Source: an uncultured Desulfobacter sp.
Lineage (GTDB): Bacteria > Desulfobacterota > Desulfobacteria > Desulfobacterales > Desulfobacteraceae
Reading direction: 5' to 3'
DNA: 64,000 bases
Assembly: GCF_963666675.1 (NCBI RefSeq)
Contig: NZ_OY762929.1
Span: forward strand, 4,156,001 to 4,220,000
Shown here: positions 16,782 through 26,398 of the stretch, in pieces
How the letters are laid out: every line of letters starts with the position of its first letter
How positions within the stretch are numbered: position 1 is the stretch's first letter
The notes under the pieces: generated by a model
Databases searched by the model: none
What the model was told of the DNA's origin: nothing
What the model saw: only the letters and a program-made list of their open reading frames with translations
Made by a program: the position numbers and the translations under genes

Positions 16782-17665
16782 AAAGAGGCCTCGCCGACCT
16801 GCCTGAAGCGGTAGGATATGTGGTCGGCAATCATGTTAAACGCAAAGGTGAACAAAAATAGAACCATGCCGATGGCAAACAGGGCATGGTAATGTTCACT
16901 GCCAAAGGGGGCTTCGGCCATCTCAGCGGCAATACTTGCCGGCATGGGCCGCACCGGATCAAACACGGAACCCGGAATCATGGCAGCCCCGCCCGCCGCC
17001 ATCAACACCACCATGGTTTCACCCACTGCCCGGGACAACCCTAATATCACAGCCGTACAGATGCCGGACAAAGAGGCGGGAATAACCACCCGGACAATGG
17101 TCTCAAAATGGGTGGCCCCCACAGCAAAAGAGGCCTCTTTCAGCGCCATGGGAACTGAAAAGACTGCATCCTCGGAAATGGAACAGATGGTGGGAACCGC
17201 CATGAAGGCCAGCATCAATGCGGCATTAAACAGGTTCAGCCCCACGGGAATATGGAACAGGTCCTGGATAAAAGGGGCCACCACCACCATGCCGAAAAAT
17301 CCGATCACCACCGACGGCATGGCCGCCATAAGCTCCACAATGGGTTTGACCACCTCTGCCACTTTGGGAGAGGCAATCTCCGCCAGGTAAACCGCCGTCA
17401 TGATCCCCAGGGGAACAGCCATAAGGCCGGACAATGCGGTAACGCTCAATGAACCTGCAATCAGCGGCAGAATACCGAAATCAGGCGGTTCATCCGTGGG
17501 ATACCAATAATGGCCGAAAAGAAAATCCCACAAACTGACATGGGACAAAATACCAACGCCTTCAATACACAAAAAAACCATGATCAATCCCAGGGCGGTG
17601 ATGGAGAACAGCGCCACAAGAAAGAAAACAGAATGAATGCCGTTATCGGTAAGTTTGCGTTTCAT
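16778..17665 (-). CDS. pstC: Phosphate ABC transporter permease PstC
   Basis: A 295-residue inner-membrane permease. Hydrophobic helices start at about residues 12, 70, 110, 140, 205 and 265. The cytoplasmic loop ISEDAVFSVPMALKEASFAV, followed by GATHFET, is the binding-protein-dependent permease motif. It lies downstream of pstS across a 111-base gap containing a strong hairpin. Confidence 0.95.
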   Translation of the reverse strand: MKRKLTDNGIHSVFFLVALFSITALGLIMVFLCIEGVGILSHVSLWDFLFGHYWYPTDEPPDFGILPLIAGSLSVTALSGLMAVPLGIMTAVYLAEIASPKVAEVVKPIVELMAAMPSVVIGFFGMVVVAPFIQDLFHIPVGLNLFNAALMLAFMAVPTICSISEDAVFSVPMALKEASFAVGATHFETIVRVVIPASLSGICTAVILGLSRAVGETMVVLMAAGGAAMIPGSVFDPVRPMPASIAAEMAEAPFGSEHYHALFAIGMVLFLFTFAFNMIADHISYRFRQVGEASL

Positions 17666-17705
17666 GAGAATGCCGTTTCATGTGTAAGTTGCACGCCACG
17701 TTATT

Positions 17706-17748
17706 GAGGCCGAAACTTCTTGCATCATCCACAGGAAGATTCGGCCTC
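17706..17748 (-). other. Hairpin between pstS and pstC
   Basis: GAGGCCGAA (17706-17714) pairs perfectly with TTCGGCCTC (17740-17748); inner bases add some pairing. There is no T-run on the minus strand, so it is not a standard terminator. In such positions hairpins often protect the upstream transcript or allow partial termination, giving more binding protein than permease. Confidence 0.65.
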
Positions 17749-17776
17749 GGGATTTTAATCATGCTAAAGCAGAAGG

Positions 17777-18592
17777 TTAGAATAATGGGATGGAGCCGGC
17801 CTCTTTCACCAGATCCTGGCCCTTTCTTGACAGGATAAAAGACAAAAAGGAGAGGGTGTCGCCTTCGGGCCAGCCGTTGGTGAACATGAACAATGCCCTG
17901 GAAATGGGATAGGTACCGTTCAGCGTGTTCTCTTCGGTGCCCTCAATACCATCAACGGTGAGTGCTTTAAGATCCTTATTTAAATATCCAAGTCCGATAT
18001 ATCCGATGGCACCGGGGGTATTTGATATGGCCTGAACAATTCCGCCGTTGGAAGGTACGGTCAGGGCACTGGGCACCACCCGTTCCTTGAGCATAACCAG
18101 TTCCTTCCAAACCCCAAAGGTACCTGAAGAGCTGTCCCGGGATATCACAACAATTTTGCCCGGCGTACCGCCGAGCTGTTTCCAGTCTCGGATTTTCCCA
18201 AGGTAAATTTCCTTTAACTGGGTCATGGTCAATTTGGATATTGAATTGGAAGGATGAACCACCGGAATAATCGCATCCAGGGCGATCCTGAAAGGTACGG
18301 GATAAACCCCACGGTTTACGGCTGTTTCCACCTCTTTGGTCTTGATAAACCGGGAGGCGTTACCGATGTGGGTGGTTCCGTCGATCAGGGCTTTGATACC
18401 GTTGCCCGAACCGCCCCCGGAAAGGGAAATTTTCACATCGGGGTGATCGGCCATATAGGCTTCGGCCGCCTTCTGGGCAATGGGAAGGACGGTTGTAGAC
18501 CCCTTGAGGACAAGCTCCCCGGCAAAGGATATGCCGGTTGTTATCAAAACACCCACCGCAAGCGCACAAATACCTGCTAACATTTTCTTCAT
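17777..18592 (-). CDS. pstS: Periplasmic phosphate-binding protein PstS
   Basis: A 271-residue binding protein. I chose the ATG at 18592, which follows AGGAGAG, over one six codons upstream. Signal peptide MKKMLAGICALAVGVLITTG with cleavage at SFA-GE. Phosphate-binding segments typical of the family are visible: GSTTVLP near the mature N-terminus, SGGGSGNGIKAL, and SRDSSSGTFGVWKEL. It resembles the shorter PstS type (about 270 residues) rather than the longer E. coli type. It is the first gene of the pst cluster; its upstream region has direct repeats. Confidence 0.95.
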   Translation of the reverse strand: MKKMLAGICALAVGVLITTGISFAGELVLKGSTTVLPIAQKAAEAYMADHPDVKISLSGGGSGNGIKALIDGTTHIGNASRFIKTKEVETAVNRGVYPVPFRIALDAIIPVVHPSNSISKLTMTQLKEIYLGKIRDWKQLGGTPGKIVVISRDSSSGTFGVWKELVMLKERVVPSALTVPSNGGIVQAISNTPGAIGYIGLGYLNKDLKALTVDGIEGTEENTLNGTYPISRALFMFTNGWPEGDTLSFLSFILSRKGQDLVKEAGSIPLF

Positions 18593-19003
18593 AAATCTCT
18601 CCTGACGCAAATTAATTTAAAGGGGAGGGTCCCCCCTTCCCCTGTTTTGCTTACGCTTTTTTATCAGAGTTATGGGTTCAATTTTTATCGATCAAATTGA
18701 ACGCTACTCATTTTTAAGAATGCTTGAGATTTATATCTTTAAAATGTTTGAGATTTATAAGCTTTATTAAGGTTATTTTTTAATTTCGTTACAATTCCAT
18801 TAAAACAATTTCATCGTCAAAAATATTTCTTGGGAAAATTGCCCCGAATAATCAAATTAAGGTTTGCACAATTTTAAATTTTATCTTAGTGTCTGGGCGC
18901 AAATTACCGATATATGTGGTTGCAGGTAAAAAATTTTACACTTGAAGACGAAATCGGCGTGCAGAATATTCAATTTAAACATTAAGATTAAAGACTTAAG
19001 AAA
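18593..19003. promoter_or_regulatory. Divergent pstS-argC intergenic region
   Basis: About 410 bases of AT-rich DNA between divergent pstS and argC. Two exact copies of TTGAGATTTATA lie at 18724-18735 and 18748-18759, 24 bases apart, a spacing near two helical turns or two 11-base Pho-box units. A further imperfect repeat (GAAATTGT / GGAATTGT on the minus strand, about 18795-18815) lies nearby. No canonical Pho box could be matched, so the identity of the regulator is open. Confidence 0.45.
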
Positions 19004-20041
19004 ATGATTAAAACAGCAATAATAGGCGCATCAGGCTATACCGGACTGGAACTGGTCAAACTGATTTCCAACCACCCCAAGGCCAGTCTTGAAGCAGTCA
19101 CCTCGAACTCGTACCAGGGAAAATCCTTTACCGACATTTATCCGTCCATGCGCGGATTCGAATCCCTGGTATGTACACCCTTTGACGCTAAAACGCTCTC
19201 AGGTCACGTCGATGTTGCATTTTTAGCCCTTCCCCACAAGGTCTCCATGGCATTTGCGCCACAACTTATAGACCAGGGCATTAAAGTGGTAGACCTGTCA
19301 GCGGACTTCAGATTTGAAGATCTTAACACCTATGAAGCGGTATATCAGCCCCACACCGCTCCAGCGCTTTTGGAAGAGAGCGTTTACGGGTTGTGTGAAA
19401 TCAACCGGGAACAGATCAGAAATGCGCGGATAATAGGCAATCCCGGGTGTTACCCCACATCCATCCTTGTGCCGCTGATTCCGTTGCTCAAGGACAAATT
19501 GATTTCCCCCCAGGGACTGGTTTCAGATTCAAAATCCGGCGTCAGCGGGGCAGGCCGCTCCCTTTCTCCGGCCACCCATTTTTGTGAGGTCAACGAAGCC
19601 TTTGGCCCATATAAAGTCGGCAATCACAGACACACCCCTGAAATCAACGAAGTGTTGAGCGGTGCGGCCGGACAGGCAGTCTCCTTGACCTTTGTGCCCC
19701 ACCTGGTACCCGTGACCCGGGGCATGGTTTCAACCATTTATGCTCAAATTCGCGAAGGTGTCGACGAAAAACAAATTCGCGACGTTTTTAACAGATGGTA
19801 TGAAAATGAACCCTTTATCCGGATTCTGCCTGGCGGAAAATTTCCCAACATGTCCCACATCAAGGGTACCAATTGTTGCGATATCGGTTTCCACCTGGAA
19901 CCTGAATCGGGCCGTCTGATAGTGATTTCAGCCATTGACAACCTGCTCAAAGGTGCTGCCGGACAGGCAGTTCAAAATATGAACATTATGTTCTCCATTG
20001 ACGAAAAAGCCGGGCTGGATTGGGTGCAAACCCCGCTGTAA
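19004..20041 (+). CDS. argC: N-acetyl-gamma-glutamyl-phosphate reductase
   Basis: A 345-residue cytoplasmic enzyme of arginine biosynthesis that reduces N-acetylglutamyl phosphate with NADPH. The dinucleotide-binding start is IGASGYTGLELVKL. The catalytic cysteine is C149 in GNPGCYPTS, and HRHTPEI carries the conserved histidine. Length is as usual for ArgC. It is followed 43 bases later by an M23 peptidase gene on the same strand. No other arg genes are visible. Confidence 0.96.
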   Translation: MIKTAIIGASGYTGLELVKLISNHPKASLEAVTSNSYQGKSFTDIYPSMRGFESLVCTPFDAKTLSGHVDVAFLALPHKVSMAFAPQLIDQGIKVVDLSADFRFEDLNTYEAVYQPHTAPALLEESVYGLCEINREQIRNARIIGNPGCYPTSILVPLIPLLKDKLISPQGLVSDSKSGVSGAGRSLSPATHFCEVNEAFGPYKVGNHRHTPEINEVLSGAAGQAVSLTFVPHLVPVTRGMVSTIYAQIREGVDEKQIRDVFNRWYENEPFIRILPGGKFPNMSHIKGTNCCDIGFHLEPESGRLIVISAIDNLLKGAAGQAVQNMNIMFSIDEKAGLDWVQTPL

Positions 20042-20084
20042 GCGCATTTTCACTTGACACGGATGTTAAAAAACTTGTATCTAT

Positions 20085-21017
20085 ATGCAGATGAAGAGTC
20101 GAATCAAAATATGGTTTCATTCAAGTAACAGTTCAAGGATCAGGGAAATTTCGCTGAACAAATCGGTTTTACTTTGTTCTATATTTCTCTTCCTTATCTG
20201 CGCCGGAACAATCTCCTATTTCGGTCACGATTACTACTTGCTTAAACGCACGGACCTTAACAACAGGGCCATGCGGGAAACCATTTCCAGCCAGGAAACA
20301 GAACTTGAGGACCAGAGACGTCAGCTTCAACTGTTTGCCGGAGAAATTCAGGGATTAAAAGAACAGCTCACAAAACTTGGGCAATTGGAAAGCCAGGTGC
20401 GACTCATTGCCGACATTGACAAATCAGGACATTCCTCGGGCCTTCTGGGTATCGGCGGTGTGTCGGAAATAGATCTTGCCCGGGAGTTGCCCCTTGACAC
20501 CCGCCATAACGCGTTGATACGTGAAATGCACCACCAGGTAAAACAGATCAGATCCGTTGCGGATAAAGAAAAATTAGATTTCGATGACCTGATAGACAAA
20601 CTACAGCAAAAGAAAAACATCCTGGCCGCCTCCCCGTCCATAAAGCCGGTCTCGGGTGTTATCACCTCGCCCTTTGGTTACAGGAAATCGCCTTTTACCG
20701 GCAGAAGGACCTTTCATTCAGGTCTTGATATCTCCAACCGACTGGGCACTAAAATCGTTTCAACGGCAGCCGGTAAAGTGGTCTTTGCCGGAAGAAAACA
20801 CGGCTACGGAAACGTGATCATCATTGACCACGGATATGGAAAAACCACCAAATATGCCCATCTAAGGGATATCCTGGTAAAGAAACGCCAGCAGGTTAAA
20901 CGCGGAGAGGTCATTGCCACCTTAGGCAATACCGGCCGAACCACAGGCCCCCATCTTCACTATGAAGTTCTTGTCAACGGCGCCCCGGTCAATCCCACGA
21001 AATATATCCTTAATTAG
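20085..21017 (+). CDS. M23 family (LytM-type) cell-wall endopeptidase
   Basis: A 310-residue protein. A membrane anchor at about 26-46 (SVLLCSIFLFLICAGTISYF) is followed by a coiled coil at about 60-110, then the M23 domain at about 190-305. Zinc ligands are visible in FHSGLDIS (H...D) and HLHYEV (HxH). Such proteins cut peptide crosslinks in peptidoglycan during growth or division, or act as activators of amidases. No ribosome site is obvious; the ATG at 20091 is an alternative start. The pairing of argC, M23 and secA looks like a conserved order in related bacteria, judged from memory. It ends before a strong terminator. Confidence 0.88.
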   Translation: MQMKSRIKIWFHSSNSSRIREISLNKSVLLCSIFLFLICAGTISYFGHDYYLLKRTDLNNRAMRETISSQETELEDQRRQLQLFAGEIQGLKEQLTKLGQLESQVRLIADIDKSGHSSGLLGIGGVSEIDLARELPLDTRHNALIREMHHQVKQIRSVADKEKLDFDDLIDKLQQKKNILAASPSIKPVSGVITSPFGYRKSPFTGRRTFHSGLDISNRLGTKIVSTAAGKVVFAGRKHGYGNVIIIDHGYGKTTKYAHLRDILVKKRQQVKRGEVIATLGNTGRTTGPHLHYEVLVNGAPVNPTKYILN

Positions 21018-21052
21018 TATATATCAATTTTATTTTGCTCTGCCCCAAACGA

Positions 21053-21096
21053 GAATTCGTGCCCACGCCGGAAAATGGGCACGAATTTTTTTTTTC
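21053..21096 (+). terminator. Strong rho-independent terminator
   Basis: AATTCGTGCCCA pairs with TGGGCACGAATT across ten bases and runs into a tract of about ten T. It isolates the M23 gene from secA. Confidence 0.95.
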
Positions 21097-21175
21097 CTTT
21101 TATTTCCTGGAAGAATGCTTAATATGTTGTACTGACAAACTTAAATGACCTCTAAATTAAACAGGCAGCGTTTAC

Positions 21176-23701
21176 ATGGTACTCACTCTTCTTACTAAAC
21201 TCTTCGGATCCAGCAACGACAGGATTCTAAAAAAAATTCAACCTATCATTGACCAAATAAACGAATTTGAACCCCAAATGCAGGCCTTGTCGGATATCCA
21301 GATCGGTGAAAAAACAACTGAGTTTAAAGACCGACTGGCCAAGGGCCAGACCCTGGACGACATTCTTCCCGAAGCCTTTGCCCTGGTCAGGGAAGCCTCG
21401 GTACGGACCCTTGGGCTTCGCCACTATGATGTTCAGCTCATTGGCGGCATTGCACTGCACCGCGGCACCATTGCAGAGATGAAAACCGGTGAGGGTAAAA
21501 CTTTGATGTCCACCCTGCCCGCATACCTCAATGCCCTTACGGGCAAAGGCGTTCACATTGTGACGGTCAATGACTATCTGGCCAAACGTGACGCGGAATG
21601 GATGTCCCAGGTATACAATTTCCTAGGGCTGACCGTGGGGGTGATCATACATGACATGGGCGCCCAGGACCGCAGAGAGGCCTATGCCGCCGACATCACA
21701 TACGGCACCAACAATGAATTCGGCTTTGACTACCTGCGGGACAATATGAAATTTGATCCCGGGGAGCTGGCCCAGGGGAATCTGAACTTTGCCATTGTGG
21801 ATGAGGTGGACTCCATTCTCATTGACGAGGCCAGAACCCCCTTAATTATTTCTGGTCCTGCTGAAAAATCCACCCACCTGTATACCCAGGCCAATACAAT
21901 TATCCCGGCGTTTCAAAAAGATACCGACTATACCCTGGATGAAGAATCAAAAACCGTCTCTCTGACCGAAGACGGTATTGCAAAGGGAGAGCAATTGCTC
22001 AATGTGGACAATCTGTATGATCCGGCCAACATTGAACTGTTGCACCACCTTAACCAGGCGTTAAAGGCCCATGTCATATTCAAACGTGACACGGATTACA
22101 TTGTGAAAAACGGCCAGGTCGTCATTGTCGATGAATTCACGGGCCGGCTCATGAGTGGCCGCCGCTATTCAGAAGGTCTCCACCAGGCCCTGGAAGCCAA
22201 GGAGGGGGTTAAAATTGAAAATGAAAACCAGACCCTTGCCTCCATCACATTCCAGAACTACTTCAGGATGTATGACAAATTGTCGGGCATGACCGGAACG
22301 GCAGACACCGAAGCGGAAGAATTTAAAAAAATTTACGATCTGGATGTACTGGTCATCCCCACCCACAGCCCCATGGTCCGCGAAGACCGGGCCGACCTGA
22401 TCTACAAAACCCAAAAGGAAAAATACGACGCCGCCATAAAGGAGATCATCCAGCTGCACAAAAAGGGGCAGCCCGTGCTGGTGGGCACCATCTCCATTGA
22501 TGTCTCCGAATCCCTCAGCGAAAAGCTCAAGAAAAAAGGGGTTAAGCATACGGTCCTGAATGCCAAGCACCACAAGGCCGAGGCGGAAATTGTGGCCAAT
22601 GCCGGCCAGAAAGGGGCTGTGACCATCTCCACCAACATGGCCGGCCGCGGTACTGACATCAAGCTGGGCGAAGGGGTCAAGGAATTGGGCGGCCTTCATA
22701 TTCTGGGCACATCCCGCCATGAATCCCGGCGTATTGACAACCAGCTGCGGGGCCGGTCCGGCCGTCAGGGTGATCCGGGCAGTTCCCGGTTCTATTTGAG
22801 CCTGGAAGACGATCTGCTCAGAATTTTCGGCGGTGACCGTATCCACGCGGTCATGGACCGTCTGGGCATCGAAGAAGGCGAGCACATTGAGCATAAATTT
22901 ATCTCCAAAGCCATCGAAAACGCCCAGTCCAAGGTGGAAGGCCACAACTTTGAGATCAGAAAACACCTGCTCGAATATGATGATGTCATGAACCAGCAGC
23001 GTGAGATCATTTACCGCCAGCGCCGCCAGGCACTGACATCCAAGGACCTCAAACAGGCGGCCCGGGATATGATGGAAGATACCGCCTATGACCTTGTGGA
23101 TGGATTTGTCCTAGACAAAACACCCATTAAAGAGTGGGACCTGGAAGCACTTTCAACCGCCGTTAAGGTGCAGTTCAATATGGATCTATCCCTGGACAAA
23201 CCTGTCCAGGATAATTTTTCAGCCGATCAGCTTGGGCAGTTTATATTTGACGCGGCCCAGGACCATTACCAGAAAAAGGAACAGATGTACGGCCCTGAAA
23301 TCTTGCGCCACGTTGAACGGTTTATTATTCTGCAGACCGTGGATACCAGATGGAAAGAGCATCTTTTAAACATGGACCATTTAAAGGAAGGTATCGGCCT
23401 TCGGGGATATGCCCAGCAGGATCCGCTGCGTATCTATAAAAAAGAAGGCTTTGATATGTTCCAGGATCTGATGAACCGGATCAAACAGGAGGTGGTGGAT
23501 ATCCTGTTTAAAATTCAAATTGCCTCCCCCACCCAGGTTGAGGAGATGAAGCAGGAAGAGCAGCAGGACCTGACCTTTTCTTCCCATGCTGACGAATCCG
23601 CCGCCAAGCAGCCGATCAAAAGAGCGGCTGACAAGGTTCAAAGAAATGATCCCTGCCCCTGTGGATCAGGCAAAAAATATAAAAAATGCTGCGGACAGTA
23701 A
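21176..23701 (+). CDS. secA: Preprotein translocase ATPase SecA
   Basis: An 841-residue motor that drives unfolded preproteins through SecYEG. Seen in order: QLIGGIALHRGTIAEMKTGE continuing to GKT (Walker A, near residue 100), DEVDSILIDEARTPLIISG (DEAD-type Walker B, near 207), the preprotein-crosslinking region (about 220-370), VGTISIDVSESLSE, the helicase motif TNMAGRGTDIKLG, the helical scaffold, and the C-terminal zinc-binding NDPCPCGSGKKYKKCC tail that binds SecB or ribosomes. Length is normal for a delta-type SecA. It is flanked upstream by a terminator, so it has its own promoter. Confidence 0.98.
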   Translation: MVLTLLTKLFGSSNDRILKKIQPIIDQINEFEPQMQALSDIQIGEKTTEFKDRLAKGQTLDDILPEAFALVREASVRTLGLRHYDVQLIGGIALHRGTIAEMKTGEGKTLMSTLPAYLNALTGKGVHIVTVNDYLAKRDAEWMSQVYNFLGLTVGVIIHDMGAQDRREAYAADITYGTNNEFGFDYLRDNMKFDPGELAQGNLNFAIVDEVDSILIDEARTPLIISGPAEKSTHLYTQANTIIPAFQKDTDYTLDEESKTVSLTEDGIAKGEQLLNVDNLYDPANIELLHHLNQALKAHVIFKRDTDYIVKNGQVVIVDEFTGRLMSGRRYSEGLHQALEAKEGVKIENENQTLASITFQNYFRMYDKLSGMTGTADTEAEEFKKIYDLDVLVIPTHSPMVREDRADLIYKTQKEKYDAAIKEIIQLHKKGQPVLVGTISIDVSESLSEKLKKKGVKHTVLNAKHHKAEAEIVANAGQKGAVTISTNMAGRGTDIKLGEGVKELGGLHILGTSRHESRRIDNQLRGRSGRQGDPGSSRFYLSLEDDLLRIFGGDRIHAVMDRLGIEEGEHIEHKFISKAIENAQSKVEGHNFEIRKHLLEYDDVMNQQREIIYRQRRQALTSKDLKQAARDMMEDTAYDLVDGFVLDKTPIKEWDLEALSTAVKVQFNMDLSLDKPVQDNFSADQLGQFIFDAAQDHYQKKEQMYGPEILRHVERFIILQTVDTRWKEHLLNMDHLKEGIGLRGYAQQDPLRIYKKEGFDMFQDLMNRIKQEVVDILFKIQIASPTQVEEMKQEEQQDLTFSSHADESAAKQPIKRAADKVQRNDPCPCGSGKKYKKCCGQ

Positions 23702-23817
23702 AGGCCAGTGAACGCTCTTGGGTCTGTAGTACACAAAATCGAACCACAACGAAAATGAACTTAAATTTACAGCACATTGGAACATTTATTACATCAATTG
23801 TTCCCAAGGGTTAAGGT

Positions 23818-24126
23818 ATGACAGCCACTGATTCCAAAACCAGACCTAAAATATCCCAGGACACACGTGAGGATCGTCCGCCCATGTATAAAGTGCTTTT
23901 GCACAATGACGATTATACAACCATGGAGTTTGTGGTGGATATCCTGGTTCAGGTATTCGGAAAATCTCTTGAAAAAGCCACACAAATAATGCTTAATGTA
24001 CATAATAAGGGAAAGGCCGTATGCGGCATCTATCCCCGGGAAATAGCTGAAACAAAAGTTCAGACGGTACACGATCTGGCAAGCAGCAAAGGGTTTCCCT
24101 TAAAAAGTACAATGGAAAAGGAGTAA
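23818..24126 (+). CDS. clpS: ATP-dependent Clp protease adaptor ClpS
   Basis: A 102-residue adaptor that delivers N-degron substrates to ClpA. A disordered start (1-22) leads to the ClpS core MYKVLLHNDDYTTMEFVV, in which the N-D-D and the following T-x-E-F-V residues form the N-end amino-acid pocket. The end of the core, VCGIYPREIAETKV, matches the ClpA-contact region. It is followed seven bases later by clpA. Confidence 0.97.
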   Translation: MTATDSKTRPKISQDTREDRPPMYKVLLHNDDYTTMEFVVDILVQVFGKSLEKATQIMLNVHNKGKAVCGIYPREIAETKVQTVHDLASSKGFPLKSTMEKE

Positions 24127-24133
24127 ATGGTAT

Positions 24134-26398
24134 ATGATCAGCAAAGAACTATCCACAGCTCTCGGGTTTGCCGTTCGTGAAGCAAAGAAAAGACGACATG
24201 AGTACGTGTGTGTCGAACATGTTCTTTACGCCATAGTCAATCATGAATCCGGACTTGAAACCATTGAAAAATGCGGGGGCAGCCCTGATCACATCAAAGA
24301 GGATCTTGAAAAGTTCTTTGATGAAAAACTGACCAAAATAGAAAATAGTGAAGAGTATGTGCTCCAGCAGACCATCGGCTTCCAGCGCATGATCCAGCGC
24401 GCCATCAACCACGCCAGATCTGCGGAGAAATCAGAGGTGAACCTCGGGGATATCCTGGCATCCATTTTCCAGGAAAAAGATTCCCATGCCGCATTTTATC
24501 TGGAATCCGAAGGCATTACCCGGCTGGATGTACTCAGGCTCATCTCCCACGACGGGGATAAAGAGAAAAAAGAGCTGTCCGGGGAAGAAAAGCCCCAGCA
24601 GCTTTTCCAGCAGGCCGATCCAAAGCCCAAGCGCCCGAAGAAAAAAGACCCCCTGGCGTTGTTTACATCTGATCTGATCAAGCGGGCCCAGGACAAAAAA
24701 ATTGATCCGTTGATCGGCAGAACCCTTGAAACCGAACGGGTGATGCAGGTGCTTTGCCGGCGGCGGAAAAACAATCCCATCCTTGTGGGTGATCCCGGCG
24801 TTGGGAAAACTGCCATTGCAGAAGGCCTGGCGTTACAGATAAACGGCAAGTCCGTACCGGATCTGCTTGAAAACTGCGAACTCTACTCCCTGGACATGGG
24901 CGCCCTTCTTGCCGGCACCAAATACAGGGGGGATTTTGAACAACGGCTCAAGGACGTTATCTCCGCCCTGGAAGAAAAGGAAAATGCGCTTCTGGTGATC
25001 GATGAAATCCATACGGTTGTGGGAGCTGGTGCCACCACATCAGGTTCCATGGATGCATCCAACATTCTTAAGCCGGCCTTGTCCTCCGGAGACATCAAAT
25101 GCCTGGGCACCACCACCTATGAAGAGTACAAAAATCACTTTGAAAAAGACAGGGCCTTTTCCAGGCGCTTTGAAAAAATCGAAGTGGCAGAGCCCTCAGT
25201 TGAGGAAACCATCGAAATTCTCAAGGGGCTGCGCAGCAGTTACGAGGAACACCATGGGCTGAAATATCCGGATAAAGCCATAGAAGCTGCGGCCTATCTG
25301 TCGGATAAATATATTAATGACCGGTTCCTGCCCGATAAGGCCATCGACGTCATTGATGAGGCAGGCGCCTTTTTGAAACTGACGGCGGACGGCCGGCGAA
25401 AAAGTGTAAGTCCCAAGGATATTGAAAAGATTGTGGCTAAAATAGCCAAGGTACCGGTGTCCAGTGTGACCACGGCAGCCGACAAATCGTCCTTGGAATC
25501 CTTACCCGGCAAATTGTTTGACGTCATCTTCGGCCAGGACGATGCCATCGACACCCTGACCACGGCGATCAAAAGATCCCGGGCCGGACTTGCGGCACCG
25601 GACAGGCCCATTGGATCGTTTCTGTTCATGGGCCCAACAGGGGTAGGCAAAACAGAAGTCGCCCGGCAGTTGGCCCTAAACATGGGTATTACATTCCTGC
25701 GCTTTGACATGAGTGAATACATGGAAAAGCATGCCGTATCCAGGCTCATTGGTGCCCCTCCGGGATATGTGGGATTTGAACAGGGCGGCATCTTAACCGA
25801 CAGCATCCGCAAAACCCCCCACTGCGTGCTGCTTCTGGACGAGATTGAAAAGGCCCATATGGATCTTTACAATATTTTGCTCCAGGTCATGGACTATGCC
25901 ACGCTCACCGACAACAACGGGAAATCCGCTGATTTCAGAAATGTAATCATCATCATGACTTCCAATGCCGGGGCCCGGGAAATGAGTACAAACAGCATCG
26001 GTTTTGGATCACAAACCGCCAATTCCGATTCCCAGAGCATAAAAGCGGTGAAAAACACCTTTAGTCCCGAATTTAGAAACCGCCTTGACGGGATTGTCCA
26101 GTTCAACCATCTGTCCGAAAAGGTAATGGAACTGATTGTGGACAAAAACATGAAAGAACTTAAAGAGATGCTCATCGAGCAAGACATTTCTTTGAGCTAT
26201 TCAGCAGCTGTCCGGACCCATCTGGCCCAAAAAGGCCATGATCCCAAATTTGGCGCAAGACCTTTGGCCCGATTGATCCAGGCCGAAATAAAAGATAAAC
26301 TGACCGATGAGATTCTCTTTGGCCGGCTTGCAAAGGGAGGTAAACTTTCCATAGGCCTAAAGAGCGAAAAACTGACATTTAACATCAAATCGAGCTGA
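24134..26398 (+). CDS. clpA: Clp protease ATP-binding subunit ClpA
   Basis: A 754-residue double AAA+ unfoldase that feeds ClpP. The N-domain (1-145, ClpS docking) is followed by D1 with Walker A GDPGVGKT and Walker B LLVIDEIHTVVGAG, and D2 with Walker A GPTGVGKT and Walker B VLLLDEIEKAH. The pattern (no ClpB middle coiled coil) identifies ClpA. ClpP is not in the window. The stop overlaps the aat start by one base (TGATG), so aat is translationally coupled. Confidence 0.97.
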   Translation: MISKELSTALGFAVREAKKRRHEYVCVEHVLYAIVNHESGLETIEKCGGSPDHIKEDLEKFFDEKLTKIENSEEYVLQQTIGFQRMIQRAINHARSAEKSEVNLGDILASIFQEKDSHAAFYLESEGITRLDVLRLISHDGDKEKKELSGEEKPQQLFQQADPKPKRPKKKDPLALFTSDLIKRAQDKKIDPLIGRTLETERVMQVLCRRRKNNPILVGDPGVGKTAIAEGLALQINGKSVPDLLENCELYSLDMGALLAGTKYRGDFEQRLKDVISALEEKENALLVIDEIHTVVGAGATTSGSMDASNILKPALSSGDIKCLGTTTYEEYKNHFEKDRAFSRRFEKIEVAEPSVEETIEILKGLRSSYEEHHGLKYPDKAIEAAAYLSDKYINDRFLPDKAIDVIDEAGAFLKLTADGRRKSVSPKDIEKIVAKIAKVPVSSVTTAADKSSLESLPGKLFDVIFGQDDAIDTLTTAIKRSRAGLAAPDRPIGSFLFMGPTGVGKTEVARQLALNMGITFLRFDMSEYMEKHAVSRLIGAPPGYVGFEQGGILTDSIRKTPHCVLLLDEIEKAHMDLYNILLQVMDYATLTDNNGKSADFRNVIIIMTSNAGAREMSTNSIGFGSQTANSDSQSIKAVKNTFSPEFRNRLDGIVQFNHLSEKVMELIVDKNMKELKEMLIEQDISLSYSAAVRTHLAQKGHDPKFGARPLARLIQAEIKDKLTDEILFGRLAKGGKLSIGLKSEKLTFNIKSS

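Noticed and set aside
22169..22966. 265-residue antisense open frame
   Set aside because: Lies inside secA on the other strand; composition is that of a complement and no motif is present.
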